This document shows positions 1-9,072 of a DNA stretch of 64,000 nucleotides, in pieces. Position 1 is the first letter of the stretch; each line of letters begins with the position of its first letter. The DNA is from CAVONV01 sp963697355 (GTDB taxonomy: Bacteria; Acidobacteriota; Vicinamibacteria; Marinacidobacterales; DATDRI01), in assembly GCA_963697355.1 (NCBI GenBank), contig CAVONV010000016.1, forward strand, positions 1 through 64,000, given 5' to 3'. Under the pieces are notes generated by a model that ran no database searches, was not told the DNA's origin, and saw only the letters and a list, made by a program, of their open reading frames with translations. The position numbers were made by a program, and so were the translations under genes.

Positions 1-18
1 AGAGCGCACTCAGAAGAT

Positions 19-162
19 AGAAATCAGGGAATCAAATCCCGCCTTCTCGTCTCGCCGTAGCCTACTTGGTATGACATGGACGAAGGCAGAAGAATTCAGG
101 AATTCAAGAATGGGGACTGGATTTCATTCTAGATTTCCTGATTTCTAGATTTCGTGATTTCC
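19..162. repeat. Degenerate octanucleotide arrays 3' of fabG
   Basis: Three short arrays with an 8-base period lie beside the fabG stop. At 19-34 the units are agaaatca and gggaatca. At 91-114 they are agaattca, ggaattca and agaatggg. At 131-162 they are agatttcc, tgatttct, agatttcg and tgatttcc, ending five bases before the fabG stop codon. The last array is the reverse complement type of the first. The same period recurs in other gaps of this window. Function is unknown. Confidence 0.6.
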
Positions 163-166
163 ATCT

Positions 167-910
167 TTAGGTCATTCCCCCGTCAACCGCTATGCACTGT
201 CCGGTGAGGTAGTCGGAGTCTGGAGAGCAGAGGAAGGCGACGAGCCTTGCTACGTCCTCGGGGCTACCTGGTCGAGCCAGAGGTATTTTGTCGAGAAATC
301 GTGCTCTTGCTTTTTCGGGAAGCTGCGTGGTCATTTCGGTTTCGATGAACCCGGGAGCCACCGCATTGACATTGATGTTGCGAGGGGCCAGCTCTTGGGC
401 CAAAGTTCGCGTCAGTGCGATCACACCGGCCTTGGAAGCCGAGTAGTTGGCTTGCCCGGCGTTGCCCGTCAGCCCCACGACGGATGCGATATTGACGATC
501 TTTCCTCGGCGAGCTTTGACCATCACTTTCGCGGCCGATTGGCATCCAAAAAAAGTGCCCTTGAGATTGATGTCGAGCACTTTGCTCCATTGTTCTTCGG
601 TCATCCGGAGAGCCAGCGTGTCCGCGGTGATACCCGCGTTGTTGACGAAAATGTCCAAGCTTCCCATCTTTTGAACCGATTCTTGGACCAATGAATCCAT
701 TTGATCGCGCTTGGAAACGTCACAAACGATCGCCTCGGAGCGCCGGCCGAGCTTCGAGATCTCGCTGGCGGTGGATTGCGCTTGCGACTCATCAACGTCG
801 GAGATGACCACGTCTGCGCCTCGATGTGCCAGTTCCAGAGCGATTGCCCGGCCGATGCCGCGGGCCGAACCTGTTACGATGGCTACTTTGTCTTTCAATG
901 CTTCGGACAT
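167..910 (-). CDS. fabG: 3-oxoacyl-ACP reductase FabG
   Basis: This is a classical short-chain dehydrogenase of 247 residues, the usual FabG length. It should reduce 3-oxoacyl-ACP to 3-hydroxyacyl-ACP with NADPH in the cytoplasmic fatty acid elongation cycle. The cofactor motif TGSARGIG is at 13-20, NNAG at 90-93, and the catalytic Ser143, Tyr156 and Lys160 are all present, as is the C-terminal GQCIAVDGG typical of FabG. No other fab genes adjoin it, so a role with another acyl-thioester or alcohol substrate cannot be excluded, but the overall sequence is close to true FabG. It is followed 3' by octamer repeats and preceded by another octamer array. Confidence 0.93.
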   Translation of the reverse strand: MSEALKDKVAIVTGSARGIGRAIALELAHRGADVVISDVDESQAQSTASEISKLGRRSEAIVCDVSKRDQMDSLVQESVQKMGSLDIFVNNAGITADTLALRMTEEQWSKVLDINLKGTFFGCQSAAKVMVKARRGKIVNIASVVGLTGNAGQANYSASKAGVIALTRTLAQELAPRNINVNAVAPGFIETEMTTQLPEKARARFLDKIPLARPGSPEDVARLVAFLCSPDSDYLTGQCIAVDGGMT

Positions 911-945
911 GTAATCTCCCTCGCTTCAAAGTGGTCAATCCGGAG

Positions 946-985
946 AAATCGAGAACTCAAGAGCTCGAGAACTCGAGAACTCGAA
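946..985. repeat. Octanucleotide tandem array (AACTCGAG type)
   Basis: Five head-to-tail 8-base units: aaatcgag, aactcaag, agctcgag, aactcgag, aactcgaa. The array lies in the 105-base gap between the zinc-ribbon gene and fabG, both on the minus strand. Each unit carries a CTCGAG or CTCAAG core, which is self-complementary, so the RNA could fold in many registers. Confidence 0.75.
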
Positions 986-1015
986 TATCATGTGGTCTAG
1001 GTTTCAAACAGTCTA

Positions 1016-1225
1016 TCAATAATAGTCGCTGCAACTCATGTAGTAGTGACACCGCGGGCAGAGGAGCTTGCACCGCTCGTCTTCGAGCTCGGCACCGCAG
1101 TTGGGGCAAGTTCTCATCAACTTCTCCACGTCGAGCTCTGCGGCTCTCTTCGGCTTGAGCGATTGTCGTTTTCCACCCGGTCTCCTCTCGAGTGTTGGAT
1201 GTTTCCTAGTGTTTGGGCTTGCCAT
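1016..1225 (-). CDS. Small zinc-ribbon protein
   Basis: A 69-residue protein with a basic N-terminus (KRQSLKPKRA) and a C-terminal zinc ribbon. Two cysteine pairs are visible, CPNCG at about 40-44 and CPRC at about 56-59, followed by a tail ending in SCSDYY. Its start codon overlaps the end of the upstream TPR gene by 20 bases, which argues for translation coupled to that gene. No catalytic motif is present. It may bind nucleic acid or a partner protein through the ribbon, but that is inference. I recognise the fold type, not a named family. Confidence 0.65.
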   Translation of the reverse strand: MASPNTRKHPTLERRPGGKRQSLKPKRAAELDVEKLMRTCPNCGAELEDERCKLLCPRCHYYMSCSDYY

Positions 1226-2213
1226 GTTGGTTTACGTCCAGTCGTTTGCGATGGCGCGCAAGAACAGCACGAAAACGAGGCTCGGCTCGTAAGGGAACGA
1301 ACTCGATGGCTGTTTGGGCATCGGCACGCCGCGGCGGACTTATCTCGATGGCTTTTTGGAGAGCATCCAATGCCGCCTCTCGATCGCCTAGCCTCACGTA
1401 GGCAACGGCCAATTGGTAGAAGGCTTCGTCACAGTCAGGATGATTCTTCAGGGATCGTACTAGGTCACGCACAGAATCGTTGTTTTGATTCAACTGGAGA
1501 TGGGCAATACCGCGGTGAAGAAGGGCGACGTGATCATCGGGTGCATTTTCCAACGCGTGAGACAATGCGACAAGTGCTTTGTCGGGTTGCTGAGAATCCA
1601 GGAGGGACAATCCTTCGATAGTGTGGGCATCTACGGAAGTCGGTTCGATCTCGAGAATCTCGTTGGCAACGATACGGGCATCTTCTAGGCGGCCGGCTTC
1701 GAGCAGGGTGTTGCCCTTGGCAATTCGCGCATCGATCTTCCAAGGCGCTTGACGGATGGCGCGGTCGTAATGATCGTTGGCTTCTGCTAGACGACCGAGC
1801 TCTGCCAGGGCGACACCGCGATTATAAATGACGTCATCGTTGTCCGGCGTGTATCGCAGTACTTGGTCAAAGCACTCGATAGCTTCCTTTGCTCGTCCCA
1901 ACTCTGTCAATATGACTCCCCGGTTGTGAAGAGCTGCAAGATGATTGGGTACGATGGCCAGCGCCCTGTCATAGTCAGCAAGGGCTTCGTGTGGCCTCTC
2001 CAACATGTCGTAGACGATCCCTCGATTGTAATACGCGAGGTTGGAGCTCGAGTTGAGGCTGATGGCCCTGTTCAGATAGCGAAGTGCTTTTGAGGGGTCA
2101 TTTTGGTCTATGCACTTCACCCCCAAGTCGACATAGCGTTCATCGAGTGATATTCGATCCATGAGGTAGCCTATTCGGTCCCTAACATAGCTTTGTGCGA
2201 GCGGCCTATGCAA
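1206..2213 (-). CDS. TPR-repeat protein
   Basis: A 335-residue protein made almost entirely of tetratricopeptide repeats, about eight 34-residue units from residue 22 to 300, with the usual small-residue pattern (for example YYNRGIVYDMLERPHEALADY). There is no signal peptide, so a cytoplasmic scaffold is likely. The open frame starts at a TTG at 2213. An in-frame ATG at 2162 (MDRISLDERY) is an equally good start, and neither has a strong ribosome site. The stop overlaps the downstream zinc-ribbon gene, so the two probably form one unit. The partner is unknown. Confidence 0.8.
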   Translation of the reverse strand: MHRPLAQSYVRDRIGYLMDRISLDERYVDLGVKCIDQNDPSKALRYLNRAISLNSSSNLAYYNRGIVYDMLERPHEALADYDRALAIVPNHLAALHNRGVILTELGRAKEAIECFDQVLRYTPDNDDVIYNRGVALAELGRLAEANDHYDRAIRQAPWKIDARIAKGNTLLEAGRLEDARIVANEILEIEPTSVDAHTIEGLSLLDSQQPDKALVALSHALENAPDDHVALLHRGIAHLQLNQNNDSVRDLVRSLKNHPDCDEAFYQLAVAYVRLGDREAALDALQKAIEISPPRRADAQTAIEFVPLRAEPRFRAVLARHRKRLDVNQHGKPKH

Positions 2214-2251
2214 ATTGATTCCCGAGTGAGTGACACTCTGCGACTTGCCAG

Positions 2252-3028
2252 CTACCGTCTCAATTCAACTTCCTTCGCTCCGATGCTGCAGTCTCCCTCG
2301 GGCCCGGCTGCAACGTTGCCTTTCACGGTAACGGGTTGATTCTCTTTGAGTTGATTTCTTTGGATAGTCGCTCTGCCCCGATGGAGGCGCGTAGCGGATC
2401 CTATGTATACCGTATAAGTCCACGGACCCGATTGAAGCTCGAACGAGTCATTGTCGATGATGGATAGGATGGTTCCTCTAAGGGTCATGAGCTCTCCAGT
2501 TTCAGGGCATGGTGTTGATTGCCCTGAAATTGGCGGGGCCGATGTGGTGGTGCGTTTAGAGTTGGTCGGAACCGATGACGTCGCGGGAGGAGTCGGAGAG
2601 GAAGATTCCGTGCGGGGCGGAGAAACTGGCTTTGGTTGAGATGGCGGTGACGAGTGCGACCGTTCGTCGACGCCGCTCACACCACGTATCCGGAACTCGT
2701 CCAGAAGAATGGCGTTGCCGTCGACGAGTCTCACCTTGATGCGTATGAACTGGCCTTTTTCGACGTGAGTCAAGTTGATTTTCCCGAGAAGAGACGATTG
2801 TCGATAGAAGAGGAGTCGGAGATTCCCTTCAGGGAGGTTTCGAAGAGTGACAATCCCACCCCCTGCGTCGCGACGGTGAGGCGTCTCACTGATCTCACGT
2901 TTTTCCTCGACCGTCACACTTAGTTCGGTGAGCGTGAGCTCTGTGTCGAGCTCGCACTGGACGGTCGCGGGAGAGAGAGTCTCCACGGGCTGTGACGCGA
3001 GAAGGAATGTTAGGACGGCAATCTTCAT
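2252..3028 (-). CDS. Secreted protein of unknown function, two beta domains with Pro/Ser/Thr linker
   Basis: A 258-residue protein with a short hydrophobic N-terminus (MKIAVLTFLLASQP) that looks like a signal peptide. Residues about 20-120 resemble a beta-sandwich that might bind small ligands. A Pro/Ser/Thr-rich linker covers about 125-175. The C-terminal part from about 178 (GELMTLRGTILSIIDNDSFEL) has the look of an OB-like beta-barrel such as DUF5666. It lies upstream of, and divergent from, mutY with about 70 bases between. I do not recognise a named family with confidence. An exported or envelope location is inferred from the leader only. Confidence 0.6.
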   Translation of the reverse strand: MKIAVLTFLLASQPVETLSPATVQCELDTELTLTELSVTVEEKREISETPHRRDAGGGIVTLRNLPEGNLRLLFYRQSSLLGKINLTHVEKGQFIRIKVRLVDGNAILLDEFRIRGVSGVDERSHSSPPSQPKPVSPPRTESSSPTPPATSSVPTNSKRTTTSAPPISGQSTPCPETGELMTLRGTILSIIDNDSFELQSGPWTYTVYIGSATRLHRGRATIQRNQLKENQPVTVKGNVAAGPEGDCSIGAKEVELRR

Positions 3029-3099
3029 AATGACCCTGCTGTAGGAAATCCAATGTACATCAAGAGGAGGGCAACTGCCAAGACGAGTCCTCTGTTATT

Positions 3100-4170
3100 A
3101 TGAGCGGTGTGAGCGTTCTCCAAAGCCGTCTTCTTGCCTGGTACCGTAGATACCGTAGGCGGTTGCCGTGGCGCGATGACCCTACACCTTATCGAGTTTG
3201 GGTCTCAGAGCTCATGTTGCAGCAAACTCAAGTCAAAACGGTTGTTCCTTACTTCGAGAGGTTCTTCGACAAATTCCCGGATGTTCAATCGCTTGCCGCG
3301 GCGGGTGAACAAGAGGTTCTCGCTGCTTGGTCGGGGCTTGGATACTACCGACGGGCCAAGGCACTCCATCGTGGTGCGAGCTTGATCGTCCAGGAGCGCG
3401 ATGGTCTCTTGCCCGGCACATTCGAAGAGTGGCTGACGTTGCCCGGAATAGGGCGCTATACCGCCGGTGCTATTATGTCGATAGCCTACGGACAACGGTA
3501 TGCTATCCTCGACGGTAACGTAACTCGAGTTCTTACTCGACTCTTTCTCATTCGAGGTAACCCCAAACAAAGCGAGGTCAATAAGAGGTTGTGGCGGAAA
3601 TCCGAGGCAATATTGCCGCGACGGTCCGTCTCGGAGTTCAACCAGGCTTTGATGGAGTTGGGGGCCCTTGTCTGTACGACCCGAAATCCCCGTTGCCTGG
3701 TGTGCCCCTTGGAGCAAGAATGCAAAGCTCGGGGGAAACGGCTGGAGAGGGACTTGCCGGAGCTCCCATCTCGCAAAGCTTCGGTGCCGGTTCGGATGGC
3801 CGCCGCGGTTGTCCAACGCAAGGGAAGGATTCTCCTCTACCGTCGGCGGAACGAGGGCTTGATGCAGGACCTTTGGGAGTTGCCTGGAGGAACTTGTCGC
3901 CGGGAAGAAGAACCCAAGACGGGTCTCGCGCGGGAGGCCAAGGAGCGATACGGCCTGGATTTGAGCCCAACCAAGGAAGTGGCCAAGGTCAAGCACAACA
4001 TCATGAATCGCAAGATCACGCTTTACGCCTTTGAGGCCCGGCTCAATGGAAAGCTGGGGCCCCGATCGAGCTCCCGGACCTGGATCCCACCTGAGGGAGT
4101 CACGGAGCTTCCTATGTCCTCGATGACCCTCAAAATCCTCGGTGAAGTGAAGAAGAACACATCCGGATAA
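3100..4170 (+). CDS. mutY: A/G-specific adenine DNA glycosylase MutY
   Basis: This 356-residue protein removes adenine paired with 8-oxoguanine or guanine, the first step of base excision repair. The N-terminal HhH-GPD domain has the catalytic Glu37 in SELMLQQTQ, the helix-hairpin-helix LPGIGRYTAG at 114-123 and Asp138 in LDGNVTRVL. Four cysteines (192, 199, 202, 208) form the C-X6-C-X2-C-X5-C iron-sulfur loop. The C-terminal NUDIX-like domain (about 230-345) is the one that recognises 8-oxoG. All key residues are present. It is followed by a TPR gene 79 bases downstream. Confidence 0.96.
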   Translation: MSGVSVLQSRLLAWYRRYRRRLPWRDDPTPYRVWVSELMLQQTQVKTVVPYFERFFDKFPDVQSLAAAGEQEVLAAWSGLGYYRRAKALHRGASLIVQERDGLLPGTFEEWLTLPGIGRYTAGAIMSIAYGQRYAILDGNVTRVLTRLFLIRGNPKQSEVNKRLWRKSEAILPRRSVSEFNQALMELGALVCTTRNPRCLVCPLEQECKARGKRLERDLPELPSRKASVPVRMAAAVVQRKGRILLYRRRNEGLMQDLWELPGGTCRREEEPKTGLAREAKERYGLDLSPTKEVAKVKHNIMNRKITLYAFEARLNGKLGPRSSSRTWIPPEGVTELPMSSMTLKILGEVKKNTSG

Positions 4171-4249
4171 ATAGGCGATGAGACTTGCGGTAAACGACAG
4201 GAGAATATTATCAATGCCTGACGAAAAGGCCGTGAGGTAATATTGGTTT

Positions 4250-5488
4250 ATGAGGATCCTGGGGGTTACTTGGCTGTTGTTCATATTCCTCAATATGCCC
4301 TCAGCGGCCCTTCAGTCCTCCAACGCGGGCGAGCTTTATAGAAACGGTCTGGCGGCCTATAACTCCGGCGACTATGAGCAAGCCGTTGAGGAGTTGAAGA
4401 AAGCCGCGGCCCTGAGCCCCGACGTACCGGATTACCGTTTTAGCCTTGGACTGGCCTACCTCAAGTCGGGTCGAGCCAAGGAGGCTGTCAGCGAGCTCGA
4501 GGCTGTTCGCGGGATGATTGGCCTGCGCAGGCAAACGCGCGTCAAGGAACCCCAGGTTCTGCTTCATATTGCATCGGCCTATATCCAGCTCGACAAGTTG
4601 GATTCAGCGAAGAAACGGCTCGAGATGGTTCTCGACAGGGAGCCGGAGCTGGTAGAAGCGCATTACAGTCTCGGCATCATTGCACAAAGGGAGGGCCGCC
4701 AAGCGGATGCCCTCCGACATTTCGAGCTCCTTCTTGCCGCGGACCCAAACCACCCCGATGCGAATTTGGTGGTGGCCGATTGGCTAAGAGGGCAGGGACG
4801 AGAAGAAGACGCCCTCGAGAAGCTCCGCCATGCCTCCGATGGAGCTCCTGATGACTTCTCGGTTCAGATGATCTTCGGAACAGTTGCCTTCGAACTTGGA
4901 GCCCTGGAGGACGCCGAGGAAGCGTTCCGGAAAGCGATCAAACTCGAACCCGAGAATCCGGAGGTGCAGTTCAACTTGGCGACCGTCTTGCTCGCGAAAA
5001 AGCGATATCGTGCGGCCATCCCGCTGCTCGAGCCTTTGGCCACAGGAGACCCACCTCACGATGGAGCGGCCTACAATCTTGCTCAAGCCTATCGTGCGGC
5101 CGGTAGGTCGGAAGAGGCCTTGACAGTGCTCGCGGAGCTCCTCGGGCGGGCGCTAGATTATCCTCAGGCGAATTTCTCGATGGGGTTGTTGCAGGAAGAG
5201 CTCGGGGATACCGACGGAGCAGAAAAGTCCTACCGCAAGGAAGTGGAGGTTCAGCCACAATTTCTTGCTGCTTACCTCAACCTAGCTGTTCTATTGGAGC
5301 GAAGGAAACAGCTCGAGGCAGCCGTGGAGTTGTTGAAGAAGGCCCTGACTCTGGAGCTCGAAGAAGAACAATCAGCACAAATTCGCGAGGCGATTGAGCT
5401 GCTAGAGAGGAAGTCGAATAGCTCGAGGCAAGAATCCAAGAAATCGGAAAAACAGGGTCGAGTTTTCTTTCCCGACCCCTCTTCTTGA
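4250..5488 (+). CDS. Exported TPR protein
   Basis: A 412-residue protein with an N-terminal signal peptide (MRILGVTWLLFIFLNMPSAA) and then about ten TPR units from residue 25 to 390. The C-terminal 20 residues are Ser/Lys-rich and are encoded by a stretch (5411-5450) that itself shows the 8-base rhythm seen in nearby intergenic arrays. The product should be periplasmic or envelope-bound and act as a protein-interaction scaffold. The family is common in Acidobacteriota-like genomes. No partner is evident. It follows mutY on the same strand. Confidence 0.8.
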   Translation: MRILGVTWLLFIFLNMPSAALQSSNAGELYRNGLAAYNSGDYEQAVEELKKAAALSPDVPDYRFSLGLAYLKSGRAKEAVSELEAVRGMIGLRRQTRVKEPQVLLHIASAYIQLDKLDSAKKRLEMVLDREPELVEAHYSLGIIAQREGRQADALRHFELLLAADPNHPDANLVVADWLRGQGREEDALEKLRHASDGAPDDFSVQMIFGTVAFELGALEDAEEAFRKAIKLEPENPEVQFNLATVLLAKKRYRAAIPLLEPLATGDPPHDGAAYNLAQAYRAAGRSEEALTVLAELLGRALDYPQANFSMGLLQEELGDTDGAEKSYRKEVEVQPQFLAAYLNLAVLLERRKQLEAAVELLKKALTLELEEEQSAQIREAIELLERKSNSSRQESKKSEKQGRVFFPDPSS

Positions 5489-5501
5489 TTTCCTGATGTC
5501 T
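5486..5501. repeat. Short octamer repeat (TGATTTCC TGATGTCT)
   Basis: Two 8-base units overlap the stop of the TPR gene and extend past it. They match the TGATTTCC type seen at 131-162. On its own this would be chance. It is listed because the same motif flanks other genes here. Confidence 0.35.
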
Positions 5502-5866
5502 TGGGGTGGAGGGGGCGGCTAGGTTTCTTCCGCATGTGCCGCCACGCACGCATCTGATACCCGGTCGTCCGCCCCCATCCCCGTTTCATGGTGAGCTTGC
5601 AGGACCGGATACAAGCTGTCGGATCGAAGTAGAAGAGCCTGCTTGCCCACCGAAATCTACATACGCAATAGCTATGCCAAAACCTGATACACTACTAACA
5701 TCATTATTTGCAATCATTTGGTGGATAACCAACTAGAGAATCTTGTCCCCTGATGGTGACGGTGTGACCCCATTAGAAGGCGCTTAGAAGGGATTCACAT
5801 ACAGTGTCTTGAGTGTTGATCCCCCTTTCTCCTTCCAACAAACTTGCCCCCGGGCACAGGCACGGG
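5502..5866. other. Non-coding gap before leuS
   Basis: No gene is visible between the TPR gene and leuS. The only open frame (about 76 codons from 5506) is Pro-rich, low in coding character and has no ribosome site. The right part of the gap holds the nested hairpin annotated separately. Confidence 0.5.
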
Positions 5867-5918
5867 GCATCCGCACGACGTTGGCGGTGGACATCGCCTG
5901 TCTTGGCCGTGCGGATGC
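5867..5918 (+). promoter_or_regulatory. Nested hairpin in the leuS leader
   Basis: A perfect 11-base inverted repeat, GCATCCGCACG at 5867-5877 and CGTGCGGATGC at 5908-5918, encloses a second stem, GGCGGT/ATCGCC with loop GGAC. It lies 95 bases upstream of the leuS start and is followed by a pyrimidine-rich stretch rather than a U-tract. It could be an attenuator, a leader RNA element or an RNA-processing site. It does not show recognisable T-box features. Confidence 0.45.
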
Positions 5919-6012
5919 TTCCTCCCTCCTCCTTCATCTTGAACCTGCCACAAAGGTGAAGACGAGAAGGACCACCAAGCTGTGCTAAACTAGTGCGTTT
6001 TTGAGGGAAAAC

Positions 6013-8505
6013 ATGTCGAGAACGTACGACTACGAATCAATTGAGACCAAGTGGCAACAACGTTGGGCTGATGCTGGGGCTTTCGTGGCCTCGGAGGATT
6101 CCAAACGGCCGCAATATTACTGCTTGCCCATGCTCCCGTATCCGTCGGGGAAAATCCATATGGGCCATGTAAGAAACTACTCCATCGTAGATGTTGTGGC
6201 CCGTTTCAAGTCGATGCGGGGATTCAACGTCCTCCATCCCATCGGGTGGGATGCGCTGGGGTTGCCGGCCGAGAACGCTGCGCTCAAGCACGGTGAGCGG
6301 CCGGATGAGTGGACCCGAAGCAACATCGCCCACATGAAGATTCAGCTTCAGCGTTTGGGATTTGCCTATGATTGGAATAGGGAGATCGCCACTTGTGATG
6401 CTTCTTACTATAGATGGAACCAATGGTTCTTCATTCAAATGTGGAAACGGGGTCTTGCCTATCGAAAAAAAGCAGGTGTGAATTGGTGCACCGACTGTCA
6501 AACGGTTTTGGCCAACGAGCAAGTTGTTGGCGGGTTGTGTTGGAGATGTGACGGCGAAGTCGTTGAGAGGGAGCTCGAGCAGTGGTTCTTGAAGACGACG
6601 GACTATGCGGAGGAACTGCTCGAGGGCATGGAACAGCTCGGGGACTGGCCGGAGCGCGTGCTCACGATGCAACGCAACTGGATTGGCAAATCGGAGGGCG
6701 CGGAAGTGGACTTTCCGTTGGAGTCCTCGGAGTATGGGACTCATGAGGCGCCCATCCGCGTGTTCACCACCCGGATCGACACGATCTATGGCGCCAGCTT
6801 CGTGGTGTTGGCTCCCGAGCATCCGTTGATCTCTGCTTTGGCTGCGGATAATCCAGAGTTGTCCGCTTACGTCGAAAAGTCCAAGTCCCAAACGAAGGAA
6901 GTTCGGCTCTCTGAAGATCTAGAAAGAACGGGAGTTCGGACGGGACGGTTCGCGATCAACCCATTCACGAAAGAAAAGGTGCCCATATGGGTGGCAGACT
7001 ATGTGCTCATGGAATACGGTACGGGCGCCATCATGGCGGTACCGGCCCATGACGCGCGAGATTTCGAGTTCGCCAAGAGATACGACTTACCCATTCCGGT
7101 CGTCGTTCAGTCTCCTGACGCCTCAGTAAGCTCGAAGTCCTTGGATTCTGCTTATACGGAATATGGAACGGTCGTCGACTCAGGGGATTTCACGGGGTTG
7201 CCGTCCAAAGAGGCCATTTCTGCTATGACCCGTTTCGCTGAGGAGCAGGGATTCGGCAAGAGGACCATCACATACCGTCTCAGGGACTGGGGAATCTCGC
7301 GGCAGAGGTATTGGGGAACACCTATTCCTATGATCCATTGTGGGAGCTGTGGTGTGCTTCCTGTGCCGGAGGACGAGCTGCCCGTCGTCCTTCCTACCGA
7401 CATTCAGATCACCGGAAAAGGTGAGTCGCCACTTGCGAATCATGAATCATTCGTTCGAACGAAGTGTCACGAGTGTGGAGCCGAAGCGCGGCGCGAGACA
7501 GACACGATGGACACTTTCGTCGATTCATCCTGGTATTTCTATAGGTACACCGATCCCAAGAATGACCGGGCACCCTTCGACCCGGAAGCCGTCAAATACT
7601 GGTTTCCCATCGACCTCTACATCGGTGGCATCGAGCACGCTATCCTCCATCTCATCTATTCTCGATTCTGGACGAAGATGATGAGGGATTTAGGGCTCGT
7701 AGAAGTCGACGAGCCTGCGGTTCGGCTTCTTTCACAAGGTATGGTCCTCAAAGATGGCTCGGCAATGTCCAAGTCCCGGGGGAATGTCGTCGAGCCAGAT
7801 GAAGTCGTGGGCCGTCATGGGGCTGACACGCTTCGACTCTACGTTCTTTTCGAAGCTCCCCCGGAAAAAGAGATCGCTTGGACGGACCAAAGGCTCGAGG
7901 GTCCATCACGTTTCCTGCACAGAATCTGGCGGTTGGTCGATCAGGAACTAGAGTCTCTGCAGGAAGCGGCGCCTGCCGAAGGAGGCGAGCACTGGAACGA
8001 TGCGGAGACCTCTCTGAGGCGCAAGACGCACCAAACGATCATGCGAGTGACGCGCGACGTCGAAGAACGTCTGCATTTGAACACCGCTATTGCAGCCATC
8101 ATGGAGTTGACGAACGAGGTCTACCGAAATCTCGAACCGCGTCCGGAGAGGGCCGAAACCTGGACAGCGCTTCGTGAAGCAACGGAGGCCATTGTCGTGC
8201 TCCTGAATCCCTTCGCGCCCCATATCACCGAAGAGATGTGGGAAATGCTTGGAAACAAGAAGCGGCTTACGGAGACGACTTGGCCCGCTTACGATCCCAC
8301 CATCGCTACTCAGGAGGACGTCACGTTGGTTTTGCAGGTCAACGGCAAGATTCGTAGCCGTATATCTGTGCCAAAAGACATGGATGAGGAGCAAGTCCGA
8401 CAGATGGTTTTGGAAGACGATACAATCAAATCGTTGGCTGAGGGAAAGACGGTTCAGCGAATCATTGTTGTTCCACGCCGTTTGGTCAACGTTGTCGTAG
8501 GGTGA
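6013..8505 (+). CDS. leuS: Leucyl-tRNA synthetase
   Basis: This class I synthetase of 830 residues charges tRNA-Leu with leucine. The HIGH motif appears as HMGH at 49-52 and the KMSKS motif as AMSKS near 583-587. The CP1 editing domain is present, with TTRIDTIYG and GTGAIMAVPAHD. The open frame extends to a TTG at 6001, but the ATG at 6013 has GAGGG just upstream and gives the usual N-terminus MSRTYDYESIETKWQQ. The order leuS-lptE-holA is a common bacterial arrangement. LptE starts directly after the leuS stop, so the two are almost certainly cotranscribed. Confidence 0.97.
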   Translation: MSRTYDYESIETKWQQRWADAGAFVASEDSKRPQYYCLPMLPYPSGKIHMGHVRNYSIVDVVARFKSMRGFNVLHPIGWDALGLPAENAALKHGERPDEWTRSNIAHMKIQLQRLGFAYDWNREIATCDASYYRWNQWFFIQMWKRGLAYRKKAGVNWCTDCQTVLANEQVVGGLCWRCDGEVVERELEQWFLKTTDYAEELLEGMEQLGDWPERVLTMQRNWIGKSEGAEVDFPLESSEYGTHEAPIRVFTTRIDTIYGASFVVLAPEHPLISALAADNPELSAYVEKSKSQTKEVRLSEDLERTGVRTGRFAINPFTKEKVPIWVADYVLMEYGTGAIMAVPAHDARDFEFAKRYDLPIPVVVQSPDASVSSKSLDSAYTEYGTVVDSGDFTGLPSKEAISAMTRFAEEQGFGKRTITYRLRDWGISRQRYWGTPIPMIHCGSCGVLPVPEDELPVVLPTDIQITGKGESPLANHESFVRTKCHECGAEARRETDTMDTFVDSSWYFYRYTDPKNDRAPFDPEAVKYWFPIDLYIGGIEHAILHLIYSRFWTKMMRDLGLVEVDEPAVRLLSQGMVLKDGSAMSKSRGNVVEPDEVVGRHGADTLRLYVLFEAPPEKEIAWTDQRLEGPSRFLHRIWRLVDQELESLQEAAPAEGGEHWNDAETSLRRKTHQTIMRVTRDVEERLHLNTAIAAIMELTNEVYRNLEPRPERAETWTALREATEAIVVLLNPFAPHITEEMWEMLGNKKRLTETTWPAYDPTIATQEDVTLVLQVNGKIRSRISVPKDMDEEQVRQMVLEDDTIKSLAEGKTVQRIIVVPRRLVNVVVG

Positions 8506-9051
8506 ATGATGCTAAAGACGTACTGCGGTGTTGCTTGGATACTCCTGGTGTCGGCAATGTGGTTTCCGGGTTGTGGATACAGTTTGGCAGGAAAGGGTGA
8601 TTTTCTTCCGGCTCACATCAAGACGATCGGTATCCCGACCTTCGAGAACCTAACGGACCGCCATGAAATCGAAGAGATTTTCACCCAAAAGGTCGTGGAG
8701 GAATTTGCATCCCGGGGGAAGTACGTGGTTCGCCCCGACCAAGTCGGAGTAGATGCCGTCCTATCCGGTCAAGTAACGGCCTTCCAAGTCGTTCCAGCGG
8801 TCCTCCAGTCCGGTGAGGAAGTGACGGCCGATCAAGCCGCTCGCTATACAGTCGTCGTTCGAGCGTCTGTTGTCTTCATGGATATGGTGGAAAACGAAGA
8901 GATCTGGTCCGATGCCGGTTTTTCCTTCCGGGATGAGTATGAAATCGGCGAAGACGCGGAAGAATACTTCGATCAAGAAAACATGACTCTCGACCGTTTG
9001 GCCGAGGAGTTCGCCAAGACCCTAGTCAGTCGCATCCTTGAAGCCTTTTGA
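8506..9051 (+). CDS. lptE: LPS-assembly lipoprotein LptE
   Basis: A 181-residue lipoprotein with a signal peptide ending in a lipobox at Cys23 (WFPGCGYSLAG). The GCGY start of the mature protein is a hallmark of LptE, which plugs the LptD barrel and helps place lipopolysaccharide in the outer membrane. Motifs such as IGIPTFENLTDRHEIE match the wider LptE family. It begins at the base after the leuS stop and is followed by holA 21 bases later, the conserved neighbourhood for this gene. The family diverges fast, so the call leans on the N-terminus and the context. Confidence 0.85.
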   Translation: MMLKTYCGVAWILLVSAMWFPGCGYSLAGKGDFLPAHIKTIGIPTFENLTDRHEIEEIFTQKVVEEFASRGKYVVRPDQVGVDAVLSGQVTAFQVVPAVLQSGEEVTADQAARYTVVVRASVVFMDMVENEEIWSDAGFSFRDEYEIGEDAEEYFDQENMTLDRLAEEFAKTLVSRILEAF

Positions 9052-9072
9052 CCTGGAGTCGAAACCGGCCGC

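Noticed and set aside
946..985. Octamer arrays as CRISPR
   Set aside because: Units are 8 bases without spacers and no cas gene is present in the window.
3205..4293. A 362-codon minus-strand open frame opposite mutY
   Set aside because: It lies fully antisense to a clearly conserved gene, has no family features and is explained by mutY codon usage.
5506..5736. A 76-codon frame upstream of leuS
   Set aside because: Pro-rich, no ribosome site and no family similarity.
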